From assembly GCA_964426815.1 (NCBI GenBank), contig CAYRRZ010000014.1, positions 1 through 25,033 of the forward strand: a stretch of 25,033 nucleotides of DNA. Reading direction: 5' to 3'. Under the pieces are notes generated by a model that worked only from the letters and a program-made list of their open reading frames with translations, did no database searches and was not told where the DNA came from. Shown in pieces: positions 8,808 through 17,333 of this stretch; position 1 is the first letter of the stretch; every line of letters begins with the position of its first letter. Made by a program: the position numbers and the translations under genes. The DNA comes from JADZEJ01 sp964426815. Lineage in GTDB: Bacteria; Patescibacteriota; Patescibacteriia; 2-12-FULL-60-25.

Positions 8808-8884
8808 TGGTCGGGCTGGTGAGACTCGAACTCACGACCCTCTGCTCCCAAAGCAGATGCGCTAGCCAACTGCGCTACAGCCCG
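8808..8884 (-). tRNA. tRNA-Pro (anticodon UGG)
   Basis: The minus strand folds into a 77-base cloverleaf. CGGGCTG pairs with CAGCCCG, the D arm is GCGC/GCGC, the anticodon stem is TCTGC/GCAGA with loop TTTGGGA (anticodon TGG), the T arm is GTGAG-TTCGAGT-CTCAC, and CCA is encoded after discriminator A. The C at position 1 is typical of bacterial tRNA-Pro. It lies 11 bases downstream of tRNA-Gly and is probably cotranscribed with it. Confidence 0.96.
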
Positions 8885-8895
8885 ATGATTTTCTT

Positions 8896-8970
8896 TGGAG
8901 CGGGTAGAGGGAATCGAACCCTCCTCTCAACCTTGGAAGGGTCGCATAATAGCCACTATACGATACCCGC
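8896..8970 (-). tRNA. tRNA-Gly (anticodon UCC)
   Basis: The minus strand folds into a 75-base cloverleaf. GCGGGTA pairs with TACCCGC, the anticodon stem is CGACC/GGTTG with loop CTTCCAA (anticodon TCC), and the T arm is GAGGG-TTCGATT-CCCTC. Discriminator T is followed by an encoded CCA. Confidence 0.96.
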
Positions 8971-9034
8971 ATGTTTTATTCCCTTGTCCCACTCTTCCGC
9001 AAACAAACAGATATCCCGCTTGTTTTGTGGCCGC

Positions 9035-9063
9035 ATCGTACCTAAACGGAGCAAGAATGACAA
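9035..9063 (-). promoter_or_regulatory. Probable promoter of the tRNA-Gly/tRNA-Pro pair
   Basis: Read on the minus strand, TTGTCA (9063-9058) and TACGAT (9040-9035) are 17 bases apart. Transcription would begin near 9028, some 58 bases before tRNA-Gly. The -35 box overlaps the region just upstream of the nth stop codon's end of the gene boundary. Confidence 0.5.
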
Positions 9064-9070
9064 GTGTCTC

Positions 9071-9706
9071 CTACGGAGCCGACGTTTTTGGCGAAAAAGC
9101 GCACCATTTAGCCACAGGACAGCGCCAACACTGCGGCTTACCCGGACGGCAGACATCTCGCCCAAATTGAACAAATGTCCGATTAACCTCTCCCCAAAGA
9201 GCTCGAGGAATCGCTTGTTTGAGCTCCTCCTCAACCCGCTCTGCCGTCTTCCCCTCTGCCCAACCCAAGCGATGCGCAATCCGAAACACATGTGTATCAA
9301 CCGCCATTGCCGGAATGCCGTAGCCATACCACAAAACACAACTCGCCGTTTTACGACCAACACCAGGCAATCGAACAAGTTCATCCAAAGTCTTCGGAAC
9401 CTCCCCCTTAAACTCATCTAAAAGCATGCGTGCCAAAGCCTTAATCGCCTTTGCTTTATTTCGATACAAACCAATACTCGAAATCAACTTTGCAATTTCT
9501 GACTCCTTCGCATCCGCCAGCTGAGACAATGTCGGAAACGCTTTGCGTAAACCGGGATACACTTTCAAAACCTGAACATCCGTTGTTCGCGCTGAAAGTA
9601 AAGTCGCGATCAAGGTATGTTCCGGATTCCCCATATCAACCATTCCCTTTTCGGTATAGGTTTTTTGAAGTGTTTCAACAACACGTTTTGCTTGCGGATG
9701 CGGCAT
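9071..9706 (-). CDS. nth: Endonuclease III, DNA glycosylase/AP lyase
   Basis: The 211-residue length equals that of E. coli Nth (211). The helix-hairpin-helix is LPGVGRKTA near 113-121, with the catalytic Lys in GRKTA, and the catalytic Asp lies in AVDTHVFRIAHRLG just downstream. The C-terminal iron-sulfur loop is intact as C-x6-C-x2-C-x5-C (CRPGKPQC, WRC, PVAKWC). The enzyme removes oxidised pyrimidines and cleaves the resulting abasic site during base excision repair. It starts 3 bases after mutM, forming a repair pair for oxidised pyrimidines and oxidised purines. No Shine-Dalgarno is visible, so coupling to mutM is likely. Confidence 0.96.
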   Translation of the reverse strand: MPHPQAKRVVETLQKTYTEKGMVDMGNPEHTLIATLLSARTTDVQVLKVYPGLRKAFPTLSQLADAKESEIAKLISSIGLYRNKAKAIKALARMLLDEFKGEVPKTLDELVRLPGVGRKTASCVLWYGYGIPAMAVDTHVFRIAHRLGWAEGKTAERVEEELKQAIPRALWGEVNRTFVQFGRDVCRPGKPQCWRCPVAKWCAFSPKTSAP

Positions 9707-9709
9707 ACA

Positions 9710-10534
9710 TTATTTTTGACACCGATGACAAAAATGCGTCCCTCGTTGATTAAGGACAATCTTTGAAATCGGTTGTGCGCAATGACGACACGCTTCGCCC
9801 TCTCGTCCATAGACACGCAAAAAATCTAAAAACCCACCCTTCTCACCACGCGTATCTACATAATCATTTGCACTCGTTCCCTGCTGCGCCACCGACTCCG
9901 CCAAAATTTCTTTAACCTGTTGCGCGAGAAGCAAACGTTCTGACGCGGATATCTTTCCTAAAATACGCGTCGGTAAAATCCCTGCACGATGCAAAGCTTC
10001 ATCCGCATAAATATTTCCAATCCCCGCTATAACCTGTTGATTCAATAAAGCTGCTTTTACTTTTCTTGTTTTTGGAAGTTCCAAACGCTCAGCCAATTTC
10101 TCCGCTGAAGTGATGAGCGGCTCTGGACCATGTCCCGACACAACTTCATCACGCCCTGCAGCCGTAAGCATTTTTACAAATCCAAACTTACGCACATCCG
10201 ACCACATCACATATTGCATCCCAAACTTCGGATGTTTCACGACAAACAATATACGATCGTGTTTTTGCGCGGCCGCATTCGCTTCGACAAAGACAAAACG
10301 ACCCGTCATTTTTAAATGCGCAGCCATGGCCGATCCATCCGCAAAATCCCACAGCAATAATTTAGCACGACGATCAATCTTCAAAATCCGCTTTCCAACA
10401 AGCGCCTGGATAAACTTTTTTCCGCTTGGAAATTCTCTCCCCGTTTGAAAAATCTGAACGGATACAATTTCAGCTCCCTGTAAACGCTCATCTAATTGCC
10501 GTCGAACCGTTTCAACTTCTGGAAGTTCAGGCAT
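9710..10534 (-). CDS. mutM: Formamidopyrimidine-DNA glycosylase
   Basis: The 274-residue protein starts MPELPEVETV, where Pro2 and Glu3 are the catalytic residues. The RRAKLLL motif (conserved Lys near 58) and HLKMTGRF follow. The central H2TH segment contains NQQVIAGIGNIYADE, and the C-terminal zinc finger is C-x2-C...C-x2-C (CRHC and CHRC) with the conserved Arg in NQRGTHFC. The enzyme removes 8-oxoguanine and formamidopyrimidines and nicks the abasic site. A strong GGAGG lies upstream of the ATG. It is 22 bases downstream of gpmI and 3 bases upstream of nth. All active-site residues are present. Confidence 0.97.
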   Translation of the reverse strand: MPELPEVETVRRQLDERLQGAEIVSVQIFQTGREFPSGKKFIQALVGKRILKIDRRAKLLLWDFADGSAMAAHLKMTGRFVFVEANAAAQKHDRILFVVKHPKFGMQYVMWSDVRKFGFVKMLTAAGRDEVVSGHGPEPLITSAEKLAERLELPKTRKVKAALLNQQVIAGIGNIYADEALHRAGILPTRILGKISASERLLLAQQVKEILAESVAQQGTSANDYVDTRGEKGGFLDFLRVYGREGEACRHCAQPISKIVLNQRGTHFCHRCQK

Positions 10535-10556
10535 ATCTTTCCTTCCTCCAAAAGAA

Positions 10557-12134
10557 TTAAATCAACGCACGTCCAGTCATTTCTGGCGGCTGCGGAACTT
10601 CTAATAATTTTAAAACTGTAGGTGCAATATCCGCGAGCATCCCAACCGGTGTCGTCAATGAAAGATCACCACCACTCACATCACCCGATGGCGCACGTAC
10701 GCCCTCGAAACGTTTACCAATAATCAAAAAAGGAACCGGATTAGTCGAATGTTCTTTATCCATGTCACCCGTCATCAAGTTTTTTACCTCTTCCGCATTG
10801 CCATGATCAGCCGTAACCAAACAAACGCCATCAACAGCTAAAGCCGCATCAATAATCATTCCCATGGCTTGATCAACAGTTTCATTTGCTTTAACCGTGG
10901 CCGCTTCATCACCTGTGTGACCAACCATGTCCGCATTCGCAAAATTCAAAATAATCAAATCATAACTTCCTTTTGCAATTTCTTGCACCACCCGTTCTGC
11001 GATTTGAATTGCCGACATTTCGGGCGCCTTGTCATAGGTCGAAACTCGCGGACTTGGAATAATCACTCGATCTTCACCCGGAAACTCTTCTTCAATCATG
11101 CCATTCATAAAGAATGTCACATGGGCATATTTTTCCGTTTCCGCAATATGCAATTGTTTCAAACCCGCATCTGACACCACCTTCGCTAAACAATTCGTTA
11201 ATAGCTGTGGCGGATATGCCACCGTCACCGGCAAATCTTTTTCATACTCCGTAAATGTCACAAAAAACACATCGGACAAATACTCGCGTGGAAATTTTTC
11301 AAAATGCGGCAAGACAAAAGCCTTGGCAATTTCGCGAGCACGATCAGGGCGAAAATTAAAGAAAATCACCGAATCACCTGCTTTAATTGTCGCCACCGGT
11401 TTGCCGCTCTTGGTGATAACGGTTGGCGGAATTTGTTCATCGTAGATTTTTTGATCGTAAAAATGTTGAATGGCATCAACCCCTGAAGTCGCCGTCACCT
11501 CAGCTGCTCCAAGCACCATGGCATCATATGCCTTCTGAATCCGATCCCAACGATTATCACGATCCATTGCCCAATAACGTCCTGCGATAGTGGCCAACTT
11601 TCCCGTCTTCAATTCCTTCATCTTCGCCTCAAGATCTCCAATAAAACTAATACCGCTATTATAAATCGCATCGCGACCATCAAGAAAAGCGTGAACAAAT
11701 ACCCGATCGAATTTTTGTCTTTTACACAATTCAAGCAAAGCCGCACAATGCGCATCACTTGCATGGACATTTCCAGGTGAAACCAAGCCCATCAAATGAA
11801 CCGCGCCACCTGTTTTTTGGGCATGCGCCAAAGCCTCAAGAAAAGCCTTATTTTGATAAAACTCCCCATTCTCAATCGAGAAAGTAATACGCGGCAAACT
11901 TTGAAAAAAAATGCGTCCGGCTCCGATGGTCAAATGACCCACCTCAGAATTCCCCATTTCGCCCCAAGATAAGCCAACGGCTGACCCAGAAGCCAAAACC
12001 GTCATCGCTGGATAGGTCTGAATTGCATGCTGAAAACGAGGCATTTTTGCATGCGTTACGGCATTTCCTTCGGCATCTGGCGCAATACCAAAGCCATCTA
12101 AGACCATTAAAACGACCGGTTTCGGTTTAGCCAT
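10557..12134 (-). CDS. gpmI: 2,3-bisphosphoglycerate-independent phosphoglycerate mutase
   Basis: The 525-residue protein begins with VLMVLDGFGIAPDAEGNAV, whose Asp13 binds manganese, and carries the nucleophile Ser63 in MGNSEVGH. The metal-binding VTADHGNAEE segment lies near 445. Both the phosphatase-like and transferase domains are complete, and the length matches the family (about 510-530). The enzyme interconverts 3- and 2-phosphoglycerate in lower glycolysis, in the cytoplasm. It is the first gene of a minus-strand unit with mutM and nth and has its own promoter 24 bases upstream. There is no clear Shine-Dalgarno. Confidence 0.97.
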   Translation of the reverse strand: MAKPKPVVLMVLDGFGIAPDAEGNAVTHAKMPRFQHAIQTYPAMTVLASGSAVGLSWGEMGNSEVGHLTIGAGRIFFQSLPRITFSIENGEFYQNKAFLEALAHAQKTGGAVHLMGLVSPGNVHASDAHCAALLELCKRQKFDRVFVHAFLDGRDAIYNSGISFIGDLEAKMKELKTGKLATIAGRYWAMDRDNRWDRIQKAYDAMVLGAAEVTATSGVDAIQHFYDQKIYDEQIPPTVITKSGKPVATIKAGDSVIFFNFRPDRAREIAKAFVLPHFEKFPREYLSDVFFVTFTEYEKDLPVTVAYPPQLLTNCLAKVVSDAGLKQLHIAETEKYAHVTFFMNGMIEEEFPGEDRVIIPSPRVSTYDKAPEMSAIQIAERVVQEIAKGSYDLIILNFANADMVGHTGDEAATVKANETVDQAMGMIIDAALAVDGVCLVTADHGNAEEVKNLMTGDMDKEHSTNPVPFLIIGKRFEGVRAPSGDVSGGDLSLTTPVGMLADIAPTVLKLLEVPQPPEMTGRALI

Positions 12135-12158
12135 ATTTCTGTATCACCATGGATTTCC

Positions 12159-12187
12159 AGGATACCTGTTCGGAGCGTCCGGAGCAA
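12159..12187 (-). promoter_or_regulatory. Promoter of gpmI
   Basis: On the minus strand TTGCTC (12187-12182) and TATCCT (12164-12159) are 17 bases apart. A transcript would start about 17 bases before the gpmI ATG. Confidence 0.55.
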
Positions 12188-12221
12188 GCCATTCTGAAGC
12201 CAAAAAACGTAAAGCTATATC

Positions 12222-12250
12222 TTGACAAAAAACGAATTCCATGGTATGTC
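12222..12250 (+). promoter_or_regulatory. Promoter of the Pro/Ala-rich membrane protein gene
   Basis: TTGACA (12222-12227), a 17-base spacer and TATGTC (12245-12250) precede the GTG at 12321 by about 70 bases. The -10 is moderate; the -35 is perfect and matches the other plus-strand solitary genes. Confidence 0.6.
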
Positions 12251-12275
12251 TTAAACCTCCTCGTATGTCCTAAAA
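12245..12275 (+). repeat. Direct repeat at the promoter, possible operator
   Basis: TATGTCTTAAA (12245-12255) recurs as TATGTCCTAAA (12264-12274), 19 bases apart start to start, close to two helical turns. The first copy contains the -10 box and the second lies in the early transcript, a usual place for a repressor site. No regulator is identified. Confidence 0.35.
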
Positions 12276-12320
12276 AAGACTGAGGATCGATCTTTCCCCC
12301 ATTTTGCCCAAAGGAGCCCA

Positions 12321-13229
12321 GTGATCAAACCGATTAAGCCCCCGACCTCTCCCATACACGACCGCCCGCCCCCGGAAGAACCGGAACCTGCGGTGTCTAA
12401 CAATGTCGTCCAGCTTCATGCAGGAGCGACACCGTCTTTCTCCCCTTTGCCGCCGCAGGTGGAAACACCGCCGGACAGCGGAAGCAGAACGGTTTCTACG
12501 CCTGCACCAGCACCTGCGCCTACGCCTGCGGCTGAACAAGGGGCGACCGAGCCTCCAAACCTGAGCGACTCCGCGAAGAGGCGCCTGGAGCTGCAGAAGC
12601 AGCTAGACGCTGATCTCAAGGAGGCGAAGGAACGTGCCAAAAAGCGCGATTCAAGCACCGGCCAAACCATGATCTCGCCACAAGCGTCACCCAAACCCGC
12701 TGCTGCCCCTGCCCCCGCCCCTGTCCCGCCGTCGCAAAACGCAGCCGAAAGACTCGTCCGAGACGAGGCAGAACTGATGGGAGCGAGTCGAACCAGCGAA
12801 CAAAGCGCCCTACGCAGAAGCAGGCGCCGCTGGTTTGCCGCGATCCTGGTGGCACTGATCAGCACCTTCATCGGCGTCATCGTCTACAGTGGTCGCGATT
12901 CGATCTCGGCCTCGATGGAAGGGCTCCTCGCTTCTGCGAGTAGCACCGCGCCCAATGCAAGCGCCTCGGTTGCGACGCCGAGCGCAAAGCCCACGGCGAC
13001 AGCAAAGCCGACAACAAGTACCGCACCCGCGGCACCCATGAGCTCCAGCTGTGTCCCCGTGACGCAAGCTTGGGTCGATGCCCAACCCTGGGCAGCAGGT
13101 CGATCAAACAACGACATCAATAAGTTTTCTACCCGCAACTGGCCCAAGAGCCTGAACTGCGGAAAAGAAGATCGCTTGATGAGATGGGTCGACGCCAAAA
13201 ACGTCGACATATCGAACTGCTGCCAATGA
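12321..13229 (+). CDS. Single-pass membrane protein with Pro/Ala-rich linkers and a small Cys domain
   Basis: I do not recognise a family. The 302-residue protein has a cytoplasmic Pro-rich N-terminus with PAPAPAPTPA near 61-70, a charged helix near 82-110, a second Pro/Ala linker near 121-138, then a basic RRSRRR stop and one membrane helix at about 171-190. The outer part begins with a Ser/Thr/Ala/Pro linker (195-240) and ends in a compact domain of about 60 residues with four cysteines (244, 280, 300, 301) and several tryptophans. AAGGAG lies 4 bases before the GTG start, which decides the start. The gene stands alone on the plus strand between minus-strand operons, with its own promoter and terminator. 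A sampled line is 63% G+C. The role is unknown; the layout suggests a surface-exposed domain on a flexible stalk. Confidence 0.75.
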   Translation: MIKPIKPPTSPIHDRPPPEEPEPAVSNNVVQLHAGATPSFSPLPPQVETPPDSGSRTVSTPAPAPAPTPAAEQGATEPPNLSDSAKRRLELQKQLDADLKEAKERAKKRDSSTGQTMISPQASPKPAAAPAPAPVPPSQNAAERLVRDEAELMGASRTSEQSALRRSRRRWFAAILVALISTFIGVIVYSGRDSISASMEGLLASASSTAPNASASVATPSAKPTATAKPTTSTAPAAPMSSSCVPVTQAWVDAQPWAAGRSNNDINKFSTRNWPKSLNCGKEDRLMRWVDAKNVDISNCCQ

Positions 13230-13240
13230 GCAGCTATCTC

Positions 13241-13280
13241 AGCGGCCACATCCCCTCCTTGGATGCGGCCGCTTTTTGTT
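13241..13280 (+). terminator. Intrinsic terminator of the Pro/Ala-rich gene
   Basis: AGCGGCC-a-CATCC (13241-13253) pairs with GGATG-c-GGCCGCT (13261-13273) with one mismatch, followed by TTTTTGTTT. It starts 11 bases after the TGA and abuts the stop of the convergent RNHCP gene. Confidence 0.85.
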
Positions 13281-13723
13281 TAGGTATCATCCTCCTCAAC
13301 TTCAACTTCTTCGTCTAAAACATCATCAACCACTTTCTTCTTTTTCTTCTTTTTATTTTTATGCTTTTGCTTATACTTTTCTAAAGCCGTTTTTGCCGTT
13401 TTATCAACCGTAAAAAATCCAGGTGGGGGCATTTTTGATATTGCAATCAATACCGCAGCATTATCATTCTCTGCGGCAGAATTCTTCCAAATGCGCCCAC
13501 ATTTTATGCAACGCTGCTGAATGATCGTTCCCTTTGGTCGAATCTCAATACCAATCGGCTCCATCATCCCTCCACAACTTTCAGCACGATCACCCGGCTC
13601 AATATCAACATGCATACTCCACAAACACTGCGGGCAATGATTCGTGTATCCATTTCCTTTCACAAAAGCCCCACAATGAGCGCAGGTAAAGTCTTCAGCT
13701 TGTCGAATAAAAGCCATATTCAC
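13280..13723 (-). CDS. RNHCP-domain zinc-ribbon protein
   Basis: The 147-residue protein has a zinc ribbon CAHCGAFV near 14 and the family signature YTNHCPQCLWSMHVD near 26-40, then PGDRAESCGGMMEPIG and a final RCIKCGRIW. These are the features of the RNHCP domain, named for the Arg-Asn-His-Cys-Pro motif; its function is unknown, but the cysteine pairs indicate zinc binding. The C-terminus is a lysine run followed by an acidic tail, which might touch nucleic acid. The annotated start is the GTG directly after the metG stop; an ATG at 13717 is equally possible. Neither has a Shine-Dalgarno, so coupling to metG is likely. The family is common in Patescibacteria. Confidence 0.85.
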   Translation of the reverse strand: MNMAFIRQAEDFTCAHCGAFVKGNGYTNHCPQCLWSMHVDIEPGDRAESCGGMMEPIGIEIRPKGTIIQQRCIKCGRIWKNSAAENDNAAVLIAISKMPPPGFFTVDKTAKTALEKYKQKHKNKKKKKKKVVDDVLDEEVEVEEDDT

Positions 13724-15247
13724 TTAACCCGAAACCGCTTCCAAACGAGGAAACAATGGTGGAGCGAGGCCGATTTTTTGCCCAACTTGAATTCCTCCCC
13801 ACAAAGACACTTCGTCATAACTCATCTGCGAACGATCGCCCGTCACGCCAAGCACATCCAAAATCTTATCCGATGTCTCCGGCATAAATGGTCGAATCAT
13901 CCACGCAATCTGCCGAATCGATTCAAGCCAATTATATAAGTGATCCGCTAAATGATCGGTCTTTCCTTCCTTTGCTAATGTCCAAGGTTTTTGAATATCA
14001 ATATCTTGATTCAAATCCTGCATCGCTTTCCACGCAGCTTCAAGCGCACGATCAAATTGAACATGATCCATGGCATATCGATAAGCGGTCCAGTGACCAC
14101 TCATATCACCCTGAGCTTGGCGAATAATTTCTCCCCCAAAATATTTTTGCAACATGCTCGTCGTGCGATTAACCAAGTTGCCAAAATTATTTGCCAAATC
14201 CGCATTATAGCGCTCACGAAAACGCGCATCAGAATAATCACCATCGCTTGAGAACACGAATTCGCGTGCCAACAAAAAGCGCATTCCATCCAAACCAAAA
14301 GTCTGACGCAAATATTCAGGCGCAATGACATTCCCCAAGGACTTCGACATTTTTTGCCCATCAACCGTAATCCATCCATGCACCGCAAAACGTGTTGGAG
14401 GCTGAATATCCGCCGCCATACACATCGCAACCCACAAAATAGAATGAAAGCGATTAATCTCTTGACCCAAAACATGCGTCACATTTCCCCACCACTTCAT
14501 CCACTCAGCCTCATCAACCGAACCAAAACCAGAACCAGTCAAATAATTTACCAAGGCATCAAACCAGACATAAATCACCTGGGTATCATCGCCAGGCACG
14601 GGCAACCCCCAAGACAAGCGCTCCTTTGAACGCGAAATACTCATGTCTTCAAGACCACCCTCAACCAAACGCTTCATCTCATTATAGCGAGATTCCGGCA
14701 CCACATATTCTGGACGCTCCGCATACCAAGCCAATAATTTTTCTTGAAATGCAGACAATTTGAAAAAGTAATTTTCTTCTTCAATATATTCTGGTTTTAC
14801 TTTGTGATCTGGACACATCCCGTCTACCAAATCTTTTTCTGTTTTGAACTGCTCGCAGCCAACACAATACAAACCACCATAGCGTTTTTTATATATCCAT
14901 CCATTTGCTTCAACACGTTTCCAAAAAGTCTCAACCGCACGCGCATGACGCTCTTCTGTCGTTCGAATAAAATCCGTATTCGACATTCCAACAAGCTGCG
15001 CCATATCACGTACGGTTTGCGAAATTTCATCGACAAAAACCGTTACCGATTTTCCCTGTTCAAACGCCTTGTTCGCGATTTTCTGCCCATGCTCATCTGT
15101 GCCCGTCAAAAAACGAACCTCATTTCCCAACAAACGCTGATACCGGGCCATGATATCCGCATAGATAAACAACAATGCATGCCCAATATGAGGCGGAGCA
15201 TTTACATACGGAATAGCCGTCGTAAGATAGGAAGCTTGTTGTTGCAT
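13724..15247 (-). CDS. metG: Methionyl-tRNA synthetase
   Basis: The 507-residue class I synthetase attaches methionine to tRNA-Met. The ATP-binding motif is PPHIGHALL near 18-26 and the KMSKS loop is VDGQKMSKSLGN near 300. The connecting peptide keeps one zinc knuckle, C-x2-C then C-x2-H, in the segment starting YCVGCE near 126. The anticodon-binding helical domain fills about 360-480. The C-terminal tRNA-binding domain present in E. coli is absent, as in many short bacterial forms. The HVLGQEINRFH segment replaces the more usual G-K-D version. It lies 5 bases downstream of the FecR gene, with no visible Shine-Dalgarno, and runs without gap into the RNHCP gene. Confidence 0.96.
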   Translation of the reverse strand: MQQQASYLTTAIPYVNAPPHIGHALLFIYADIMARYQRLLGNEVRFLTGTDEHGQKIANKAFEQGKSVTVFVDEISQTVRDMAQLVGMSNTDFIRTTEERHARAVETFWKRVEANGWIYKKRYGGLYCVGCEQFKTEKDLVDGMCPDHKVKPEYIEEENYFFKLSAFQEKLLAWYAERPEYVVPESRYNEMKRLVEGGLEDMSISRSKERLSWGLPVPGDDTQVIYVWFDALVNYLTGSGFGSVDEAEWMKWWGNVTHVLGQEINRFHSILWVAMCMAADIQPPTRFAVHGWITVDGQKMSKSLGNVIAPEYLRQTFGLDGMRFLLAREFVFSSDGDYSDARFRERYNADLANNFGNLVNRTTSMLQKYFGGEIIRQAQGDMSGHWTAYRYAMDHVQFDRALEAAWKAMQDLNQDIDIQKPWTLAKEGKTDHLADHLYNWLESIRQIAWMIRPFMPETSDKILDVLGVTGDRSQMSYDEVSLWGGIQVGQKIGLAPPLFPRLEAVSG

Positions 15248-15252
15248 AAAGA

Positions 15253-17286
15253 TTACGGAATAAAACTTGTTGGATACTGATAACCCGGCTTGCGACCATT
15301 GGTTGGTTGAAGCGCTGGATCAAGACCAATCGTAAAGGTCAAACTTCCTTTTACCGTTGTGCCAGATTCGGTATAGGCACAAACAGCGTCAACTGAACCC
15401 GTTCCCTGTAAGTGTTGAAATGTATTTCCAGAAATCATCGCCAAGCGTGCATTGGTCGTACTCCAAACACATTGATATGTAACTGATTTTGTCGTGCCAT
15501 CTGCATAGACAGCTAGGGCATCAAGCGGCGCACGCTGACCAGTCGTCAATTGCGTTGAGCCACCCGTCGAAACACGAACACCACTCAATTTCTTTTCTCC
15601 TGCTGCGTCGGTAATCACCAACGTTTGCGTATCGCTCAATGTCCGACCGTCCACTGTATACGAACCAGTAACAGCAACACGTCCGACTTTTCTTGGAAGC
15701 ACGCTTGCGCCACGAGCATCAGCAATTGCTAAATCACTCACATTAAAGACGGACTTTGAAGAAATGTCTTCTGTCTTTCCATCAGCACAAGCTTTAATAA
15801 GCACCAAACCAGCTGTCTCCGACAATGAAATGGTCGATGGCTTAATAAATAAGCTCACGCGCGGCGATGCGCACACCGCGGTTGTTGGAGGCGTATTTAC
15901 TGGAGTCGTCGTACCTGTACCTGGCTTGGTTCCGGTTCCTGTCGTTGTTGGACGAGTTGGAACTTCGCCAGGAGTCGAGCTCGTAGTTGTCGAGTTTGTT
16001 GGCTCAATTGGTGCTGGAGGAATAACAACTTCATTTGCAGAACCAATTTCACGCAAACGTTCACGCAATGCATCGGCCTTACTCGCAAGCTTAGACATGT
16101 CATCCGAAGTCAAACCATCGCGCGAGCCCTGTTGCCAATCATCTACTTCACGGCGCAACTTCTCCGCATCACTTTCACGCGAAGCATCCACCGGACGCGC
16201 CAAGAGCTCATCGATCTTGTCATCAATATTCAAAGCTAAAACATAGCGACGACCAACAGCGGTTTCACCGAGCGCCTGCTCACGCAAACGCCACATTGTA
16301 TCGCGCACCGAACGACCCTGTGACTGCGCAGGATCTGACAATAAAGACAAATCGCGAACACGTGAAAGATATGCCTGCCAAGCTGCTGGAGATTTGCGAG
16401 CTCGCTCAAGCAAGGCCGCAAATGCCGCAGTCTTACTACTCTCATCTTGCGCCTGAGCAGCCTCAGCTAAACGACGAGCGGCATAGGCAGAAGCTAAATC
16501 ATCGGCATCTTTTTCAGGAGCCGTTGCTAAATGCAATTGTTCTGACAAAGCTCGCAACCACGCTGGACCCTTGCCCTGCATTCGTTTCAAACGTTCATCT
16601 GCCGCGCGACGCATTTCTTGATCATAGGTTTGATCTTTTGCGCGCTGTTCAGTAACCCAAGAATCTTGCTCCGTCAGATTACGGATAATTTCTGGAGAAC
16701 CATCTTTCGCGAAACGACCCCAACGACCCTCACGCACCAAACTTCCAACCTTGCCATCAAGCGAACCGATATTCACCACCGATTCGGTCACAGCTGTTTC
16801 AAGACCACTCGCATCCGCACCGACTCCAAAAGCCGTACCGCGAACCGTAGCTACAACGGTATCTGTCCGAACTTGAATATCACTCTGCACATCCAACAAC
16901 TTATACATGCGATTCCACACCTTTCCAGAAGCTAAACGCATCTTCACCGAAGCATTCGTCAAAGCACCTGCTTCTGGCAAAGCCTCAATCTGTAATTCGG
17001 TTTTTGGATCTACACGTGTGATTCCGCGATCACCCCAATGAATTTCCGCCTTACCTGATTCCATTGTACGCAAGCTATCACCGACCGCGACATTGGTTGA
17101 AGCCGTCAACGTCTTCCACGCATCACTTCCGGTGGACCGAATTTCAACCGTGCCCTGAACAACATCAACACGAATCGGCGGCACGCCCTCAGAAGCCATT
17201 ACGACACCCAAAGACCAAAACCAGACACTAAAGGCGCAAAACAGGACGACAAACACAATCGCCCCAAGGATAACGGGTTTTTTCAT
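15253..17286 (-). CDS. FecR-domain surface protein with Ig-like repeats
   Basis: The 677-residue protein has an N-terminal signal anchor at about 6-30 and then a FecR domain (about 38-200), seen in VQGTVEIRSTGSDAWKTL, VGDSLRTMESGKAEI and the later VRTDTVVATVRGTAFGV. A helical, charged region spans about 205-420, followed by a Thr/Pro/Gly linker near 423-470. Two beta-rich modules resembling bacterial Ig-like domains end the protein. FecR domains in iron-uptake systems relay signals to a sigma factor, but no FecI or TonB receptor is present here, so it is more likely a structural surface protein of the FecR/Ig type seen in many bacteria. AGAGGT precedes the ATG. It lies upstream of metG by 5 bases. 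Confidence 0.85.
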   Translation of the reverse strand: MKKPVILGAIVFVVLFCAFSVWFWSLGVVMASEGVPPIRVDVVQGTVEIRSTGSDAWKTLTASTNVAVGDSLRTMESGKAEIHWGDRGITRVDPKTELQIEALPEAGALTNASVKMRLASGKVWNRMYKLLDVQSDIQVRTDTVVATVRGTAFGVGADASGLETAVTESVVNIGSLDGKVGSLVREGRWGRFAKDGSPEIIRNLTEQDSWVTEQRAKDQTYDQEMRRAADERLKRMQGKGPAWLRALSEQLHLATAPEKDADDLASAYAARRLAEAAQAQDESSKTAAFAALLERARKSPAAWQAYLSRVRDLSLLSDPAQSQGRSVRDTMWRLREQALGETAVGRRYVLALNIDDKIDELLARPVDASRESDAEKLRREVDDWQQGSRDGLTSDDMSKLASKADALRERLREIGSANEVVIPPAPIEPTNSTTTSSTPGEVPTRPTTTGTGTKPGTGTTTPVNTPPTTAVCASPRVSLFIKPSTISLSETAGLVLIKACADGKTEDISSKSVFNVSDLAIADARGASVLPRKVGRVAVTGSYTVDGRTLSDTQTLVITDAAGEKKLSGVRVSTGGSTQLTTGQRAPLDALAVYADGTTKSVTYQCVWSTTNARLAMISGNTFQHLQGTGSVDAVCAYTESGTTVKGSLTFTIGLDPALQPTNGRKPGYQYPTSFIP

Positions 17287-17333
17287 ATTACCTCTATTTA
17301 AGCCTATTTAGGCGTTTTTGGCAATCAAAAACC

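Noticed and set aside
8675..8869. Reading of the small membrane gene continuing through the gap into tRNA-Pro
   Set aside because: The part right of the gap is antisense to terminator and tRNA sequence; it is an artefact of reading through N.
12416..12880. 154-residue minus-strand open frame
   Set aside because: It is a shadow of the Pro/Ala-rich gene; the Gly/Ala runs come from reading the same GC-rich repeats backwards.
15253..17286. Iron-uptake FecR/FecI signalling system
   Set aside because: Only the FecR domain is present; there is no sigma factor or TonB receptor, and the Ig-like tail fits a structural surface protein.
17301..17319. AGCCTA-tt-TAGGC followed by T5 on the plus strand
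   Set aside because: No plus-strand gene ends here; the stem is short and lies in the minus-strand EVE-FecR gap, so I do not call a terminator.
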